Below, one piece after another: positions 1 to 11,265 of a DNA stretch of 64,000 nt. Each line of letters begins with the position of its first letter. Position 1 is the stretch's first letter. The translations under genes and the position numbers were made by a program. Under the pieces are notes generated by a model. That model was not told the origin of the DNA, ran no database searches, and was given only the letters and a program-made list of their open reading frames with translations. The stretch covers positions 10,350,281 through 10,414,280 of the forward strand of contig NC_088301.1 in NCBI RefSeq assembly GCF_032854445.1, read 5' to 3'. Origin of the DNA: Liolophura sinensis. Lineage: Eukaryota; Mollusca; Polyplacophora; Chitonida; Chitonidae.

Positions 1-177
1 TAGTGCAGACAATTACAGGATATTCCGAACTAAGCCGGACCATCACGTAAGTGCCGCGCGAATCGTATACAAAAGACCTGTACCCGGGTGTGTCTTGGTA
101 AAAGCAGAACCTCTTTACTCCAAGGCGTGCTAATATAAAAGAGGGCCAGTGGTTTTCCAGCACCGAACTGGTCTGAG
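1..177 (-). CDS. Unidentified candidate exon, cut by the window edge
   Basis: Read on the minus strand, a pyrimidine-rich stretch ending in CAG (178-190) is followed by 59 codons with no stop up to the window edge. The translation contains the pieces FCFYQDTPGYRSFVYDSRG and TYVMVRLSSEYPVIVC, which look like ordinary folded-protein sequence. I do not recognise the family. Its open frame (phase 0 at the putative acceptor) does not fit directly after the exon at 924-1082, which ends with two bases of a codon; joining them gives a stop after about 14 codons. It may belong to another gene or need an intermediate exon. A 59-codon open frame can also arise by chance, so confidence is low. Confidence 0.22.
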
Positions 178-923
178 AAACGGTGCCAATGACATGGGAC
201 AAAAAACATACAAATGACTAATGGTTTCCTTTCATACATTCATGCGTATATGCTTGTTTGACGACTTTTCAGACGGTATATAGTTTGGGGTCAACTTTTA
301 AGGAAGACGCCTTAAAATTGAAAAGGAACATCTGACCGAATTTCTTTGGCCAGCAGAATTGTGTTCACCTTGTCGTCCGTGACACTGTTTTCATTTACAA
401 TATATATATATTAAATAACGTGTGGGTATACTGAAGACGGCGTCTTACTCAGCTATACGCGGATGGGATTACACAAAAACGAACCTGGAGTCATGCAGTA
501 TTTGAATAATATAGTGTATTTACAATGTACCTAGACTGAAAAGAGACGGTCGTGTCTTTGCAACCATCTCAAATATAATTCAGTTTATATATGCACCGCT
601 CACCTGCAAACTTGGCTAAAGGAAACTTACATGTCGATTGAACATCCGCACAGAAGGGATATCTATAGCGGTGACGTTGACAACGAACAGAAAAAAGGCA
701 GCGTCCAAGTCAACAAGTTCTCCGTGATCAAAATTTTATTATCAGCCAAGCAATAAAAAGCCTAAATTAATACCATCAATGTTTGAAATCAATAAATCTT
801 TGCAATGTCCAAACAAACAACAGTTGTGTGGAATCGGACAACACCGTACGACCCGACCGCAATAAAATGCTTTCTCTGAAAGGCACGACGGTGCTTTCGC
901 CATGGGAATATCGGTCGTTTTAC
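178..923. other. No gene recognised
   Basis: AT-rich sequence with no SINE, tandem array or convincing exon. I looked on the minus strand for the next exon of the secreted-protein gene (a short domain with an aromatic/glycine motif would be expected) and found none. If the gene uses distant 3' exons they lie to the left of the window. Confidence 0.5.
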
Positions 924-2897
924 CTGAAACTGCTGTTGGCGGTGGCAGCTCTCTCCATGACAGCCAGGAAGGGCTCTCTGCGGTAAAGCCGGAGGGTTTG
1001 CGTCATCTCAAACATGGGCTCCTGCAGGACGTTCCGGATAGTGTAGGTGACCGTTCTACGACGCCATGACCACCAATTCCACCTGGCAAGCATAACAGGC
1101 ACATATTTATTACAATTTAGCTTTCTTTCTTTAAGTGTTTGGAGCTTTGCGTTTCAACACTGTGTTCTACAGTACAAGCCGCCAGATCCTGGCACCAAGC
1201 CGTATCCTAAATTCAGACTCTCGTTTCAACAGTACAGGTGTCCAATACATGGGAAATAATAAAGAACTAACTGCTTTTTGAATTAAAAAAAAAACATCTT
1301 GTGTGATTAATTTCCCATTATGAGCAATAGAATTCACCCAATAATCACTCCATTTTGAAATGATCGCTTTTTGAAAAAAGGTATTAAAGAAAACCCAGAG
1401 GAAAAGAAATACACGCAGCTTTCTTTCTGTCGCGATGGGTGTAAGTAGCCGATGGAGCGATGACCGCTCGTGCAAAATCATATATAGAGAACATGAAATA
1501 GTTAGGACACAGGTAACTGGCACGTGCACTTCCTGTTCTGAAAACAAACACAGACCGTGCTGTATTTTTGGTTAACTGCTTGATTAGACGCGCCAATCCT
1601 TATTTTAATCAGCAGAAACCGGATTCGAACATGCATATAAACCGATGAATAAATCTTGCCGAAGCTTTAGAGTATTTGTCGTCTGGTACCCCTAAATAAA
1701 TGAAGTGGAAACTTTTAAATCTTTGAAAAGCCATTGGCCGAATGCTGAATCCAATATGTGAAAGCTATTTAGGTATATATACCCCATATATTCTGAACCG
1801 GGCCTGTAAAACACCAATCAAATAAATAAATAAATCAAAACAATTTGTTTATTCTTCTTATTGTTTATTACCTGATACGATGCCGGTAAGGTTTATGGAC
1901 GTAGGAGACCAGAGTGTCCGATGTACCTCACCAACATTCGGCAATTTACTGGCGTACTTTTCATGAGTGATGCACAGATTTGGGCACAGTGCATGTAGGT
2001 GGAATATAATAGACTACAATACGGACAGTAGCGACTAGAGTGTGATATTGTTGGCAGATGGTCATATGTACTTGGTGAAACTTGGCTTGTTGTCAATTTA
2101 CCTCAGTTTGTGGTATATGTTGTCAATTTACCTCCGACAGGGTTTTATTCTAACTATTCACCGACCATAGCAATTTGGCTTAGTCCGAATGGTGTAAAAA
2201 AATCAGTAAAGACATGTGGTATTAGGTTATAAACGACCGTTAGGCTGCAGAAACAGTCACATGAGCGTCGTCGATCAGTTATTGTCACAAAAGCACCACG
2301 AACATTGGGGACTGGGGAATGTACAAATTCCCTAAGACCGGACTTGAACCCCCATGTTGCGTTTACAAGCGATTGAAAAACAAGCGTTTTAACCACATGG
2401 ATAAGACTCCACTTTCTCAGTTCAAGGCTTCAGCACCGAAATTTCACGAGTAATGGAGAAGGACTAAAGATATGTTCTAATTAAAAAGTCACATGCTTGT
2501 TAATGCTTTAGGCTATTAAAATGTTTTTCTTCTTGTACCTGGTGCCCAGCCAGTGGATATTTCACTTATACGATGGCAGCTGGCACTATGGTGGGAGGAA
2601 ACTGGTCAGAGCCCGGGCGAACCTCCGGACCATCTACAGGTTGCTGTCAGACCACGTACGGTCGGAGAGGGAGATATGTTCTAAGCCATAAAAAGTTACA
2701 TATGTTGATACTTTAGGCTATTAAAATGTATTTTCTGTTGTACGACATACGACCGCAGAGGAAGTCAGCATAAGCAGCACATATAAAATAATCAGAATTT
2801 TGTAAAAGGAAACAGTAGTTAAACACACTTACCTTCCGCCTTCACATGATGTGATCGCCCATACGCAGATCACTGCCAACAGGAATACAGTCTTCAT
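924..2897 (-). CDS. Secreted protein with transcobalamin C-terminal-like (DUF4430-like) domain, 5' part
   Basis: Two exons. Exon 1 (2897-2833) starts with ATG and encodes a classical signal peptide, MKTVFLLAVICVWAITSCEG, ending AG|GTAAGT. Exon 2 (1082-924) begins after TTGCCAG and ends TTTCAG|GTAAAA; the split codon AG+G gives Arg and the frame stays open. Exon 2 encodes a Trp/Arg-rich start (WNWWSWRRR), then a strand-like VTYTIRN and the segment EPFLAVMERAATANSSF. That pattern (strand, helix carrying LxVMExA) resembles the C-terminal domain of transcobalamin/intrinsic-factor-type proteins, known as DUF4430, which also occurs alone in small secreted invertebrate proteins. The family call is from memory of the pattern. 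The expected second half of the domain is not visible, so the gene is partial or its last exon lies left of the window. The intron is 1750 bp and contains two SINE copies. Confidence 0.55.
2154..2400 (-). mobile_element. SINE-C type dispersed repeat
   Basis: One of three full-length-looking copies (others 29150-29412 and 35440-35765) sharing, on the minus strand, a tRNA-like head (GGTTCAAGTCCGG resembles a pol III B box) followed by a block containing CCCCA, an ACGCTC motif and CTAACGGTCGTTTA. The copy is diverged and its A-box region is weak. It sits in the intron of the secreted-protein gene. Confidence 0.45.
2557..2672 (-). mobile_element. SINE-A fragment (body and 3' part)
   Basis: Matches the 3' half of the SINE-A family seen best at 21089-21345: the CACTTATACGATGGC segment, the GGTGGGAGGAAAC box, the CAGGTTGCTGTCAGACC box and the GTACGGTCGGAGAGG box, in that order on the plus strand, so the element points leftward. 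The tRNA-like head is missing. Confidence 0.65.
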
Positions 2898-2988
2898 CGT
2901 CTATCAGATACCAGGTTTTGTGTCTTGGAACAGATACTTGCTCGTCTCGCCCGCCTAGCTATCCTAGTGATCATTAACCAGGAAACAC

Positions 2989-3025
2989 CTTATACTCACC
3001 TGCTGTGCCTGTCATAATGACGTCA
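2989..3025 (-). promoter_or_regulatory. TATA-like box and CRE upstream of the secreted-protein gene
   Basis: On the minus strand TATAAGG (2995-2989) lies 92 bp upstream of the ATG at 2897, leaving room for a 5' UTR of about 60 bases. The palindromic CRE core TGACGTCA is at 3018-3025, just upstream of the TATA-like box. The motif matches are exact; activity is inferred from position only. Confidence 0.45.
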
Positions 3026-3123
3026 CAGGAGGCGACAAGCCATTGTCAGTGGGAAGGCCAATTCTCCGGCTGTGATGTGCATAAGACCCGGATGTGGAGG
3101 TATATCATGCCACGTAGAGACCC

Positions 3124-3596
3124 TATAGACTCTATATTAATGGGATATGTATATACACTGTCACAAATTACACTGAAATTTTACAGTGAAAAGTGCTGGC
3201 AGTTCTTTTCACTGTAGATTTACAAGACGTGCTGTTTAATATTTACACCCAAAATAGTAGTATATTTCCACTTATACCATTGTAAATGAATCAGTTAACT
3301 CCATTGCAAATTAACAAAATCTACATCCTACCAATCCAACAATCCTACAATCTACCAAGAAAACCAGTGTACATTTACAGCAAAGTGCGCTGTAAATGGC
3401 CAATCCGCTACAGTTACAGACAATGCCGTAAATACACATTGATTAGAGTAAAATTACACCACATAGGTGCAGAAATATGCAGGGAAATGGTGTAAAATAT
3501 TTACAACATGATTTACTGTAACAATATACAGTGCTTCAGGCTGTAAATCTGCATTCAATTCTTACAGTGTAAATGTAGTTAATGACGCGTCACAAT
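3124..3596. repeat. TTTACA/TGTAAA-rich region, possible non-autonomous transposon
   Basis: About 470 bp in which the words TTTACA, TGTAAA and TTACAGTG recur on both strands at irregular spacing (for example near 3180, 3243, 3372, 3394, 3540 and 3566). The density of these inverted words is far above the surrounding DNA and suggests hairpin potential. Both outer ends contain CAC and GTCACAA-like words next to TATATA runs, but I could not establish terminal inverted repeats. Cause unknown. Confidence 0.35.
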
Positions 3597-3837
3597 ATAT
3601 ATGTATACCATTTAATTAGCTTAGAAAAGTGAAATATATAGACGATGCACATGTTAATCTCTGAATACAGTAACCGATCAACGTTTGACAGATCCTAATT
3701 TTTCTTTTTCATCCTCTTTTATATCTAAATTTCGTTCGATGGACACACTCCACGATGAGTGACCGGCTGGAAAACTAAACGGTTATGACACTTACATGAC
3801 GTTTTTTTTTTTTGGAATACAGTAACCGATCAAATAA

Positions 3838-5412
3838 TCAACGGACATTTCCCCAAAGCGACAAGATGGTCCGCACAGTCCTAACCACCGAGCATTCCCC
3901 AAAAGCTGCACGATGGTCCACACAGTCCTTACCACCAGGCATTTCCCAAAAGTGACACCATGGTCCACACAGTCCTAACCACCGAGCATTCCCCAAAAAC
4001 GACTCGATGGCCCCAACAGTCTTAACCACCGGGCATTCCCCCAAAGCAACAAGATGGTCCCCACAGTCTTAACCACCGAGCATTCCCCCAAAACGACAGG
4101 ATGGTCCACACAGTCCTAACCACCGAGCATTTCCCAAAAGTGACACCATGGTCCACACAGTCCTAACCACCGAGCATTCCCCAAAAGCGACACGATGTCC
4201 CCCACAGTCTTAACCACCGAGCATTCCCCCAAAGCGACACGATGTACCCCACAATCCTAACCACCAGGCATTCCCCAAAAACGACACGATGGCCCCCACA
4301 GTCCTAACCACCGGGCATTTCCCCAAAGTGACACCATGATCCACACAGTCCTAACCACCGAGCATTCCCCAAAAACGACACGATGGTCCGCACAGTCCTA
4401 ACCACCAGGCATTCCCCAAAAACGACACGATGGCCCCCACAGTCCTAACCACCGGGCATTTCCCCAAAGGGACACCATGATCCACACAGTCCTAACCACC
4501 GAGCATTCCCCAAAAACGACACGATGGCCCCAACAGTCTTAACCACCGGGCATTCCCCCAAAGCGACAAGATGGTCCCCACAGTCTTAACCACCGAGCAT
4601 TCCCCCAAAACGACAGGATGGTCCACACAGTCCTAACCACCGAGCATTCCCCAAAAACGACACGATGGTCCGCACAGTCCTAACCACCAGGCATTCCCCA
4701 AAAACGACACGATGGCCCCCACAGTCCTAACCACCGGGCATTTCCCCAAAGGGACACCATGATCCACACAGTCCTAACCACCGAGCATTCCCCAAAAACG
4801 ACACGATGGCCCCAACAGTCTTAACCACCGGGCATTCCCCCAAAGCGACAAGATGGTCCCCACAGTCTTAACCACCGAGCATTCCCCCAAAACGACACGA
4901 TGGTCCACACAGTCCTAACCACCGAGCATTTCCCAAAAGTGACACCATGGTCCACACAGTCCTAACCACCGAGCATTCCCCAAAAGCGACACGATGTCCC
5001 CCACAGTCTTAACCACCGAGCATTCCCCCAAAGCGACACGATGTACCCCACAATCCTAACCACCAGGCATTCCCCAAAAACGACACGATGGCCCCCACAG
5101 TCCTAACCACCGGGCATTTCCCCAAAGTGACACCATGATCCACACAGTCCTAACCACCGAGCATTCCCCAAAAACGACACGATGGTCCGCACAGTCCTAA
5201 CCACCGGGCATTCCCCAAAAACGACACGATGGTCCACACAGTCCTTACCACCGGGCATTACCCAAAAGCAACACGATGGCCCCCACAGTCTTAACCACCA
5301 GGCATTCCCCAAAAACGACACGATAGTCCACACAGTCTTAACCACCGGGCATTTTTCAAAAGTGACACCATGATCCACACAGTCCTAAGCACCGAGCACT
5401 CCCCAAAAGCGA
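3838..5412. repeat. 47-bp tandem array with 799-bp higher-order duplication
   Basis: About 33 copies of a 47-bp unit containing CACAGTCCTAACCACCG and GCATTCCCCAAAA-like blocks; successive ACCACC words at 3884, 3931, 3978 and 4025 are exactly 47 apart. Variant units recur in blocks: the variant GATGTACCCCACAATCC at 4241 recurs at 5040, 799 bp away (17 units), with its neighbours in the same order. Another block recurs about 280 bp apart (six units). The unit has few stops on the minus strand, so it generates spurious ORFs. There are no spacers, so it is not a CRISPR array. Confidence 0.92.
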
Positions 5413-6547
5413 CATTGTGGCCCCCTGCACAGTTCACAGACAGCATACAGAACGGTCGTTTTCCTTTTAAAGACGCAGTGGTGGCTATCCAAGAACGTTC
5501 TCCAAAAGCACAGAAACTACGGCAGAACCCGAGTGCAGTACGGAGTATTCCCCTATAAATAGCCATGGTGGTTAACAGTGTATACTCTGAGATGCAGAGC
5601 ATTCTATTAATTTATGCCGATCCTAGCTTTCCTAAATTTGTTTCGTAAAAAAGGTGTGAAAACTGCGATAAACACGATTAAGTCAGATAAATACATACAT
5701 ACATACATGCATCAGCTAGACGGTCACTGAGAGTGAATTCAGTTCCAGCCATAGCAGCTGTAGTCTTTTCTCATTCTCCCAACACTTGATTAACCAAACG
5801 TTGGATCTCCAAGCCAAAGACTCGATAAATTCAGCAAAAAAGCTTAAAGCGAGAATTTACTAATCAGCTCATAAACATGTCCAAATAATAGGTTTTGTGA
5901 CTGATCAACCAGCCAGTAGCGCAACCAGATAATACACAGTAGTGCGTTTGTGTGCTTTTGCGCTGCAGAGTTCTCTCCCCTATTCTGTGTCAATTCTGAA
6001 TCACGGCTCTACTTTCCGTTGATAAAAACATCTGTAGCGAAATTTAAAATAATTAATGAATGACGTTAATTATCACTCGAGAGTTTGGCGATTTCTACTG
6101 CCATCATCAAGCTGGGGAACTCTTAGTGACAGCTAAATTCAATTTCAATTCAGACTGGATTCAATATATACATATGCACATTTGTTGATAATTCATAAAC
6201 GTCCTTTCACGGCCGGATATAAGTAGCAAAGCATAACTTTAAGAGTAATGTTCTACTGATATCTCCGCAATGAGCTTACTCTTTGTAACTCATAGTATAT
6301 ATGGCGTACAACATTTACATACTTCAAACCACAAACTCCCGCAGGGTCATATAAATGTATATCATAAAGTAATTTGTTTATAGGGTTATATAGATAATAA
6401 TTTTAATAATTTTGTATACCTACCGCTACGGTTGACATTAATATTCATTAATAATTTTGTGTTTTTTTACGCTGTGCTCCAGAGATGTTTTACTTAAATA
6501 ACAGTGATCAAGCCACAAACCACACATATATATGTATATAGGTATAT
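5413..6547. other. No gene recognised
   Basis: AT-rich intergenic DNA with a short ATAC microsatellite near 5692-5708. No exon, SINE or array is visible. Confidence 0.5.
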
Positions 6548-6925
6548 GGGGAACCGATCCGAGTCGAAACCACTCTGTCATGTATAAGTGCATGGGAGGA
6601 CCGATCCGAGGCGAAACCACTTTGTCATATATAGGTGCATAGGGGATCCGATCCGAGGCGAAACCACTTTGTTCTATACAGGTGCCTTGGGGAACCGGTC
6701 CGAGGGGAAACACTTTGTCATATGTAGGTGCATGGTGGAGCCGATCCGAGGCGAAACCACTTTGTTATATATAGGCGAATGGGAAACCGAACCGAGGCGA
6801 AACCACTTTGTCATATACATGCGAATGGGGAAACCGATCCGAGGCAAAACCGCTTTGTCATATACAGGCGCATGGGGGAACCGATCCGAGGCGAAACCGA
6901 TCCGAGACGAAACCACTGCCCTTGG
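6548..6925. repeat. 46-47-bp tandem array, about 8 copies
   Basis: Repeats of a unit containing CCGATCCGAGGCGAAACCAC and TTTGTCATATA; the word GAAACCAC recurs at 6566, 6613, 6660, then 6753 and 6799, spaced 46-47 bp. Copies are diverged by substitutions and small indels. Open frames on both strands follow from the unit and are not genes. Confidence 0.88.
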
Positions 6926-7129
6926 TCATGTACCTGACAAAACACAAGCAAAGTTGTATGCACGTACCGCGCCATGCAGGAATCGCATCATGGATTCGAC
7001 CATACAACTCATTGCTTGCCAAGGTGGCGTTAATAATGTTACAATCATTCATAAACCATTGTAAATATAATGCTGTACAGGAGAACACATTGCAGACATT
7101 TTTAGCTTATATCTTTTAATCATAGCCTA

Positions 7130-7325
7130 TATACACTCAAAAAAATAATCTGTTAATTTAAACAGAAAGTGTGTTGTCCTGAGTGATGGTAGAATGCATA
7201 CCGCTTTTGCAGCATATTGTTCTGTTAAATATAAAACTCATATTCTATTAATCCAACATAAAGATTCTATTAGACTAACAGGATTATTCTGTTGAATATG
7301 AACACAGTGTTCTGTTTATGTACAC
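7130..7325. repeat. TTCTGTT-rich possible foldback element
   Basis: About 200 bp in which ATTCTGTT/TTCTATTA words recur in direct orientation and AACAGAA occurs near the left end, which would let the ends pair. No second copy was noticed in the window, so the call is weak. Confidence 0.22.
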
Positions 7326-7353
7326 AATTTGTTCGACATATAAGAGGGACTCC

Positions 7354-7460
<107 letters not shown>

Positions 7461-8119
7461 CTTTACTGTCAGTATGTAAAAGACCTGATACGGTAAGGCG
7501 AGAAGCGGCCGAAGAGAGGTGCGATACATTCAAAATCCCAACACAATTTCTCTAAATTTCCATATCAGAAGTATAAATCTTGGTTGAAGCACCCATAAAA
7601 GTTAAATGGCCATAAAGAAATGTTTACACGCCAATTTTTTCGTTCAAACGAGGCATTGTGTTTTTTAGTTTGCAGTATGAAGATCACGTTAAGCAGATAA
7701 TATCTTTACTGAAACTTTCATGTGTGTATTTCTGCGTGCTGTCAAAGTTATTTGGTTAACGTAACGTCTTCGTATGTAAAACATAAACTTTATAATGTGA
7801 TCAGTTATGTAATATTTTGCTAAGTCTATATCCACATTTCTGCAATAATATGTCAGGCAACCTCCATACTACAGTGGGCTAACGAAGTTGGTGTTAAACG
7901 GGGGTTGCACCTGAAGGAATAGTTCCAGTCTTTGTAGGCTATCTTTTTATTTCTTCTTTGCAAACATAATTTTTGTGTGAGTAAAGATATAAATGGGCAA
8001 TCTTGGCATTACCTAAGTGTTATTATGAATTAGAGTGTTTAAGTTATGGTATTGCCTTAACATTTGCAACTATAGTGGAATCATACAGTGCATGTTTGGA
8101 GTTTTTACATTTGATTTAT

Positions 8120-8285
8120 TTATTTATTTGTTTGGTGTTTTATGCCGTACTCAGGAATATTTCATAAATTTACAACGGCGGCCAGCATTATGGTGGAGGA
8201 AACCGGACAGAGCCCAGGCAAAGCCCACGACTATCCGAAGGTTGCTGACAGACCTTCCCATGTACGGCAGGAGACGAGAGCTTTA
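8120..8285 (-). mobile_element. SINE-A copy lacking the head
   Basis: On the plus strand: TTTATTTATTTGTTTGGTG (reverse of the ATAA-type tail), TTTTATGCCGTACTCAGGAA, then the CGGCGGCCAGCATTATGG box and the CAGACCTTCCCATGTACGG box. The element therefore reads right to left. The tRNA-like head is absent. Confidence 0.75.
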
Positions 8286-9102
8286 CCAGTCGCATACTTT
8301 TCATGTAACAAGAAAAGAAGAGTAAAACAGACCTGAAAAAAGAAGTATCCTTACGTGCGTGTCAGTACCTGTCACATACAACTCAAGTGAGTTTCGCTAC
8401 TTGTGGTGTACACTTTCTCGCACTGTGACCGATTCTCGTCTTACCGTACCAGGTCCTTTAGCATAAATGTAACATGCGCTTCAGAATGCATTACTATTGT
8501 TTACTTCTTTTTCACGTTCATGCATTGTATCTGCATGACTGACTGCAAATGACTTCTATAAATTTCTCAAAATTCAGTTTCACACTAATTCAAGTCTCTG
8601 TTCAGTGGCACTGGTGGATATTTTATTTTAGTTTGCGAAACTGTGTGCAGTATGTTCATTTCGTCATCACATCGATCTAAACGCGTACAAAAAGGGGAAT
8701 CCAGAAAAAGCCCTATCGCCCTATACATATAGCCAGTCAACGTTCGTAGTAACTAAACGTAAAATGTAGGAGCCAACACTGTTAAATGTTGCACCGCACA
8801 AATTTTGAAGTTGCAGCATAATTTAGATTACGAGATTTTTAACATTAATAAATAATGTCGAATAACACAATATCTACACTCTTAAAATCTGACATAAGAT
8901 ATTATAAATGTTTTTCCTCTTTCAACTCTGTCAAATTGTTAGGTTTATCATAAATAAAGCTATAACACTTCACTTGTAAGAAGGTATACTTCTCTCCAGG
9001 ATGCATCCACGTAGTTAAAACGACAACACTAATAGAAAAGCTAAAATTGAGAAATTTCAGCATACCTCATTTTAGATGGTTGGAATATATATTGTGTATT
9101 GT

Positions 9103-9175
9103 GGGGGGGGGGGGGGGGGGGAGCAGGAACTGGGCGCAAGGGGCCGAAAAACCAGGGGGCGGGGGGTGGGGTCAG
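9103..9175 (+). repeat. Poly-G run and G-rich tract
   Basis: Nineteen consecutive G residues, then GGGCG, GGGG, GGGGGCGGGGGG and GGGG clusters within 75 bases. The composition is compatible with G-quadruplex formation on the plus strand. Homopolymer length may be misassembled. Confidence 0.7.
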
Positions 9176-9683
9176 TTCATGTCTCAAACCTGTATAATGT
9201 ATAATTGCTTCTGTAAAAATAGTTAAACGGCATGACCAAACAAACTTATATTTAGACTTGGAATTTTCCTCCGCAGGCTTTCCTACTAAAAAGTGTTGTG
9301 GGCAGGTACAAGTTTATTTTGCTTTTTTTAAATCATGGTGGAGCCATGTACTGTATCAGTTCCTCCATTCAATGTTTGTCTTATTAAACTTACTTATCAT
9401 TCTGCTTATATAGAGAAGAGATTGCTTGACTCACAGACTTACAGTAGTCAGGTAGCCTATAGATATGTATGTGTTCAGAGCTATATATAGGTTTACTGTT
9501 ATGTTTTATGAATTGCGACATATACGGAGGTAGGCCATAAATAGATATAGCCCTGGCTAAATCGCCTAAAGCGTGTACTTACGTGTTTTCCGGCAAAGTT
9601 GATATAGAATCCTGACTAATGAGCTAGATCACATGCTCGAATCCAAGCGCTTTCTGGTTCCGTTGCATGTGACTCTTAAGTCA

Positions 9684-9850
9684 GGGCCCAGTTGTTCAAA
9701 AGTGTATTAGCTAATACTTGTATTAAGTCATATTTTATATAAAGATTTTAGCCAAATTCAGCAGCTAAAATTAGAGCACAAAAGAAGCAGAAGGACTAAA
9801 CATAAAGTTATGTCTAGTATTAAGTCTTAGAAGAGTTTTGAACAACCGGC
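9684..9850. mobile_element. Foldback (MITE-like) element, about 167 bp
   Basis: The left end GGGCCCAGTTGTTCAAAAG and the right end CTTAGAAGAGTTTTGAACAA followed by CCGGC are near reverse complements, so the element can fold on itself. Internal words TATTAAGTC also occur on both sides. This is the architecture of a non-autonomous inverted-repeat element. The superfamily is not identified. Confidence 0.55.
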
Positions 9851-10454
9851 AGGAGATTTTATTAAACTCAAAAGCAAAACTATATCAAAATGTCATACTG
9901 GCAACATTATTTAATGTTTAAAAGGCCCATGTTAAATGCCGTAAAAGTTTGGAGCCCAACATTTTAATGAGTTACGTCTTGCAGTGATTGTTTGCAATTA
10001 AGTTATAAAATAATGTTACAATATAGATTGTTAATTTACATTTATCTGGAACAATGAGACATCTGAAAGTGTTAATTTGACGTTAACAGGATTAATTAGA
10101 TACAGAATCTTACTTTTTACCCATTTTGTGAGGTGTTAGTTTCTAAAAATTTGGAAAGAATTACCTGACATTGTACATGTAAATGCTTTAATTCTGTCCT
10201 CCATCACTGCGAAAATGTTTGATTTAAACAAGTTTAAATGCTATAGTTTAAAGAGAGTACAACCTACGTATATCGCTAGCGAAGGGTGCATTAATGGATT
10301 TGCAGTACTCAACGCTGATAGCCTAGTTATGTGACCAAAATCTTGAGTAGGCCTACCACACGTTACAAACATGAAAAAGTTCAGTAACCGAACAACGTTA
10401 AATAAGAAGCGAGATCATTTAGCTCGCGAATTTTCAGTTCAGTAGATAAATAGA

Positions 10455-10560
10455 TAACTGTGGGTTCCCACCGGGCTCTGCCCTGTTTTTCTCCCACCAT
10501 AATGCTGGCTGCCGCCGTATATGGGCAAAATTCTTAACAGCAATCAAACAAGTAAGTAAA
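10455..10560 (+). mobile_element. SINE-A 3' fragment
   Basis: Plus-orientation fragment: GTGGGTTCCCACCGGGCTCT, CTCCCACCATAATGCTGGCT, then a degenerate tail with AATCAAACAAGTAAGTAAAT. 5' truncated. Confidence 0.7.
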
Positions 10561-10981
10561 TAGGTCTGATTGTCTAGGCTGTCTACATGACAGGAATATT
10601 TTTGCTTTCTTGTTTTTAAGGATGAATATATTTATCCTGTTATCAGTATTTAAAGAAGTTTTTGTTTAGATCTGTTGTAATATTTTATAGAAAAGCCAGC
10701 ACGCTAGAAGGTACAGTAGGCCTATGTAGTGTCTCGATATTCAGTCCTGTATCTTAATCCCATGCAGACTGAGCAGAATCTGCTCTCGGAACGGTTGGTG
10801 AATAGCCTTTTTTGTCAACAGGGAAGAGCTGTTTTTTTTTTCTTAAATACATGCAGATATGATGCACAGAGCTATATTTACTTTAATGGTAGATTCAATA
10901 GCCCGGAACAGGTGTGCTAACGGACAAATCTAGTTCGCAGCTACACCTGCTCGTTGCGGTGCCCACGTGTGTCAATATCCG

Positions 10982-11001
10982 AGAACATTCCAAGTTGTTC
11001 T
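10982..11001 (+). promoter_or_regulatory. Imperfect heat-shock element, distal
   Basis: AGAAC-ATTCC-AAGTT-GTTCT: three of four 5-bp units fit the alternating nGAAn/nTTCn pattern recognised by heat-shock factor. It lies about 265 bp upstream of the DNAJB start and 90 bp upstream of the perfect element. Confidence 0.5.
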
Positions 11002-11080
11002 CCTCTCAGAGTACACTAATTCACAATTGTCACAGCGAGCAGACTGACTCGGTTATATTCGGTTGTTTACGGCGAGGAAA

Positions 11081-11088
11081 TGACGTCA
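11081..11088 (+). promoter_or_regulatory. CRE palindrome in the DNAJB promoter
   Basis: Exact TGACGTCA, two bases before the perfect heat-shock element. CRE/ATF sites occur in stress-gene promoters; function here is inferred from position. Confidence 0.5.
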
Positions 11089-11090
11089 GG

Positions 11091-11110
11091 AGAATGTTCC
11101 CGAACGTTCG
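11091..11110 (+). promoter_or_regulatory. Perfect four-unit heat-shock element
   Basis: AGAAT-GTTCC-CGAAC-GTTCG: four contiguous alternating nGAAn/nTTCn units without mismatch, about 155 bp upstream of the DNAJB ATG. A trimeric heat-shock factor needs three such units, so this is a strong predicted site. It supports the reading that the downstream Hsp40 gene is heat-inducible. Confidence 0.8.
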
Positions 11111-11265
11111 ACGGCGCGCTGGAAGTGACGACGAGAATATTTAGATTAGATGCACAGTGGCAACCGTCAGAGTAAGTTGTGCAAAACTGAGCGAGAAGAA
11201 TATTTGAGAATACTACCCAACCTAAAGCTACTACCAGGCAGACGTGTGCCTGTTGGGACGTAAAT

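Larger units (their letters stand above)
8290..10454. other. Intergenic stretch
   Basis: No exon recognised. It contains a 19-G run (9103-9121) with more G clusters up to about 9175, and a foldback element at 9684-9850, listed separately. The rest is AT-rich and featureless to the eye. Confidence 0.5.

Noticed and set aside
3838-5412. CRISPR-like regular repeats
   Set aside because: Units are contiguous with no unique spacers, in animal DNA; it is a minisatellite.
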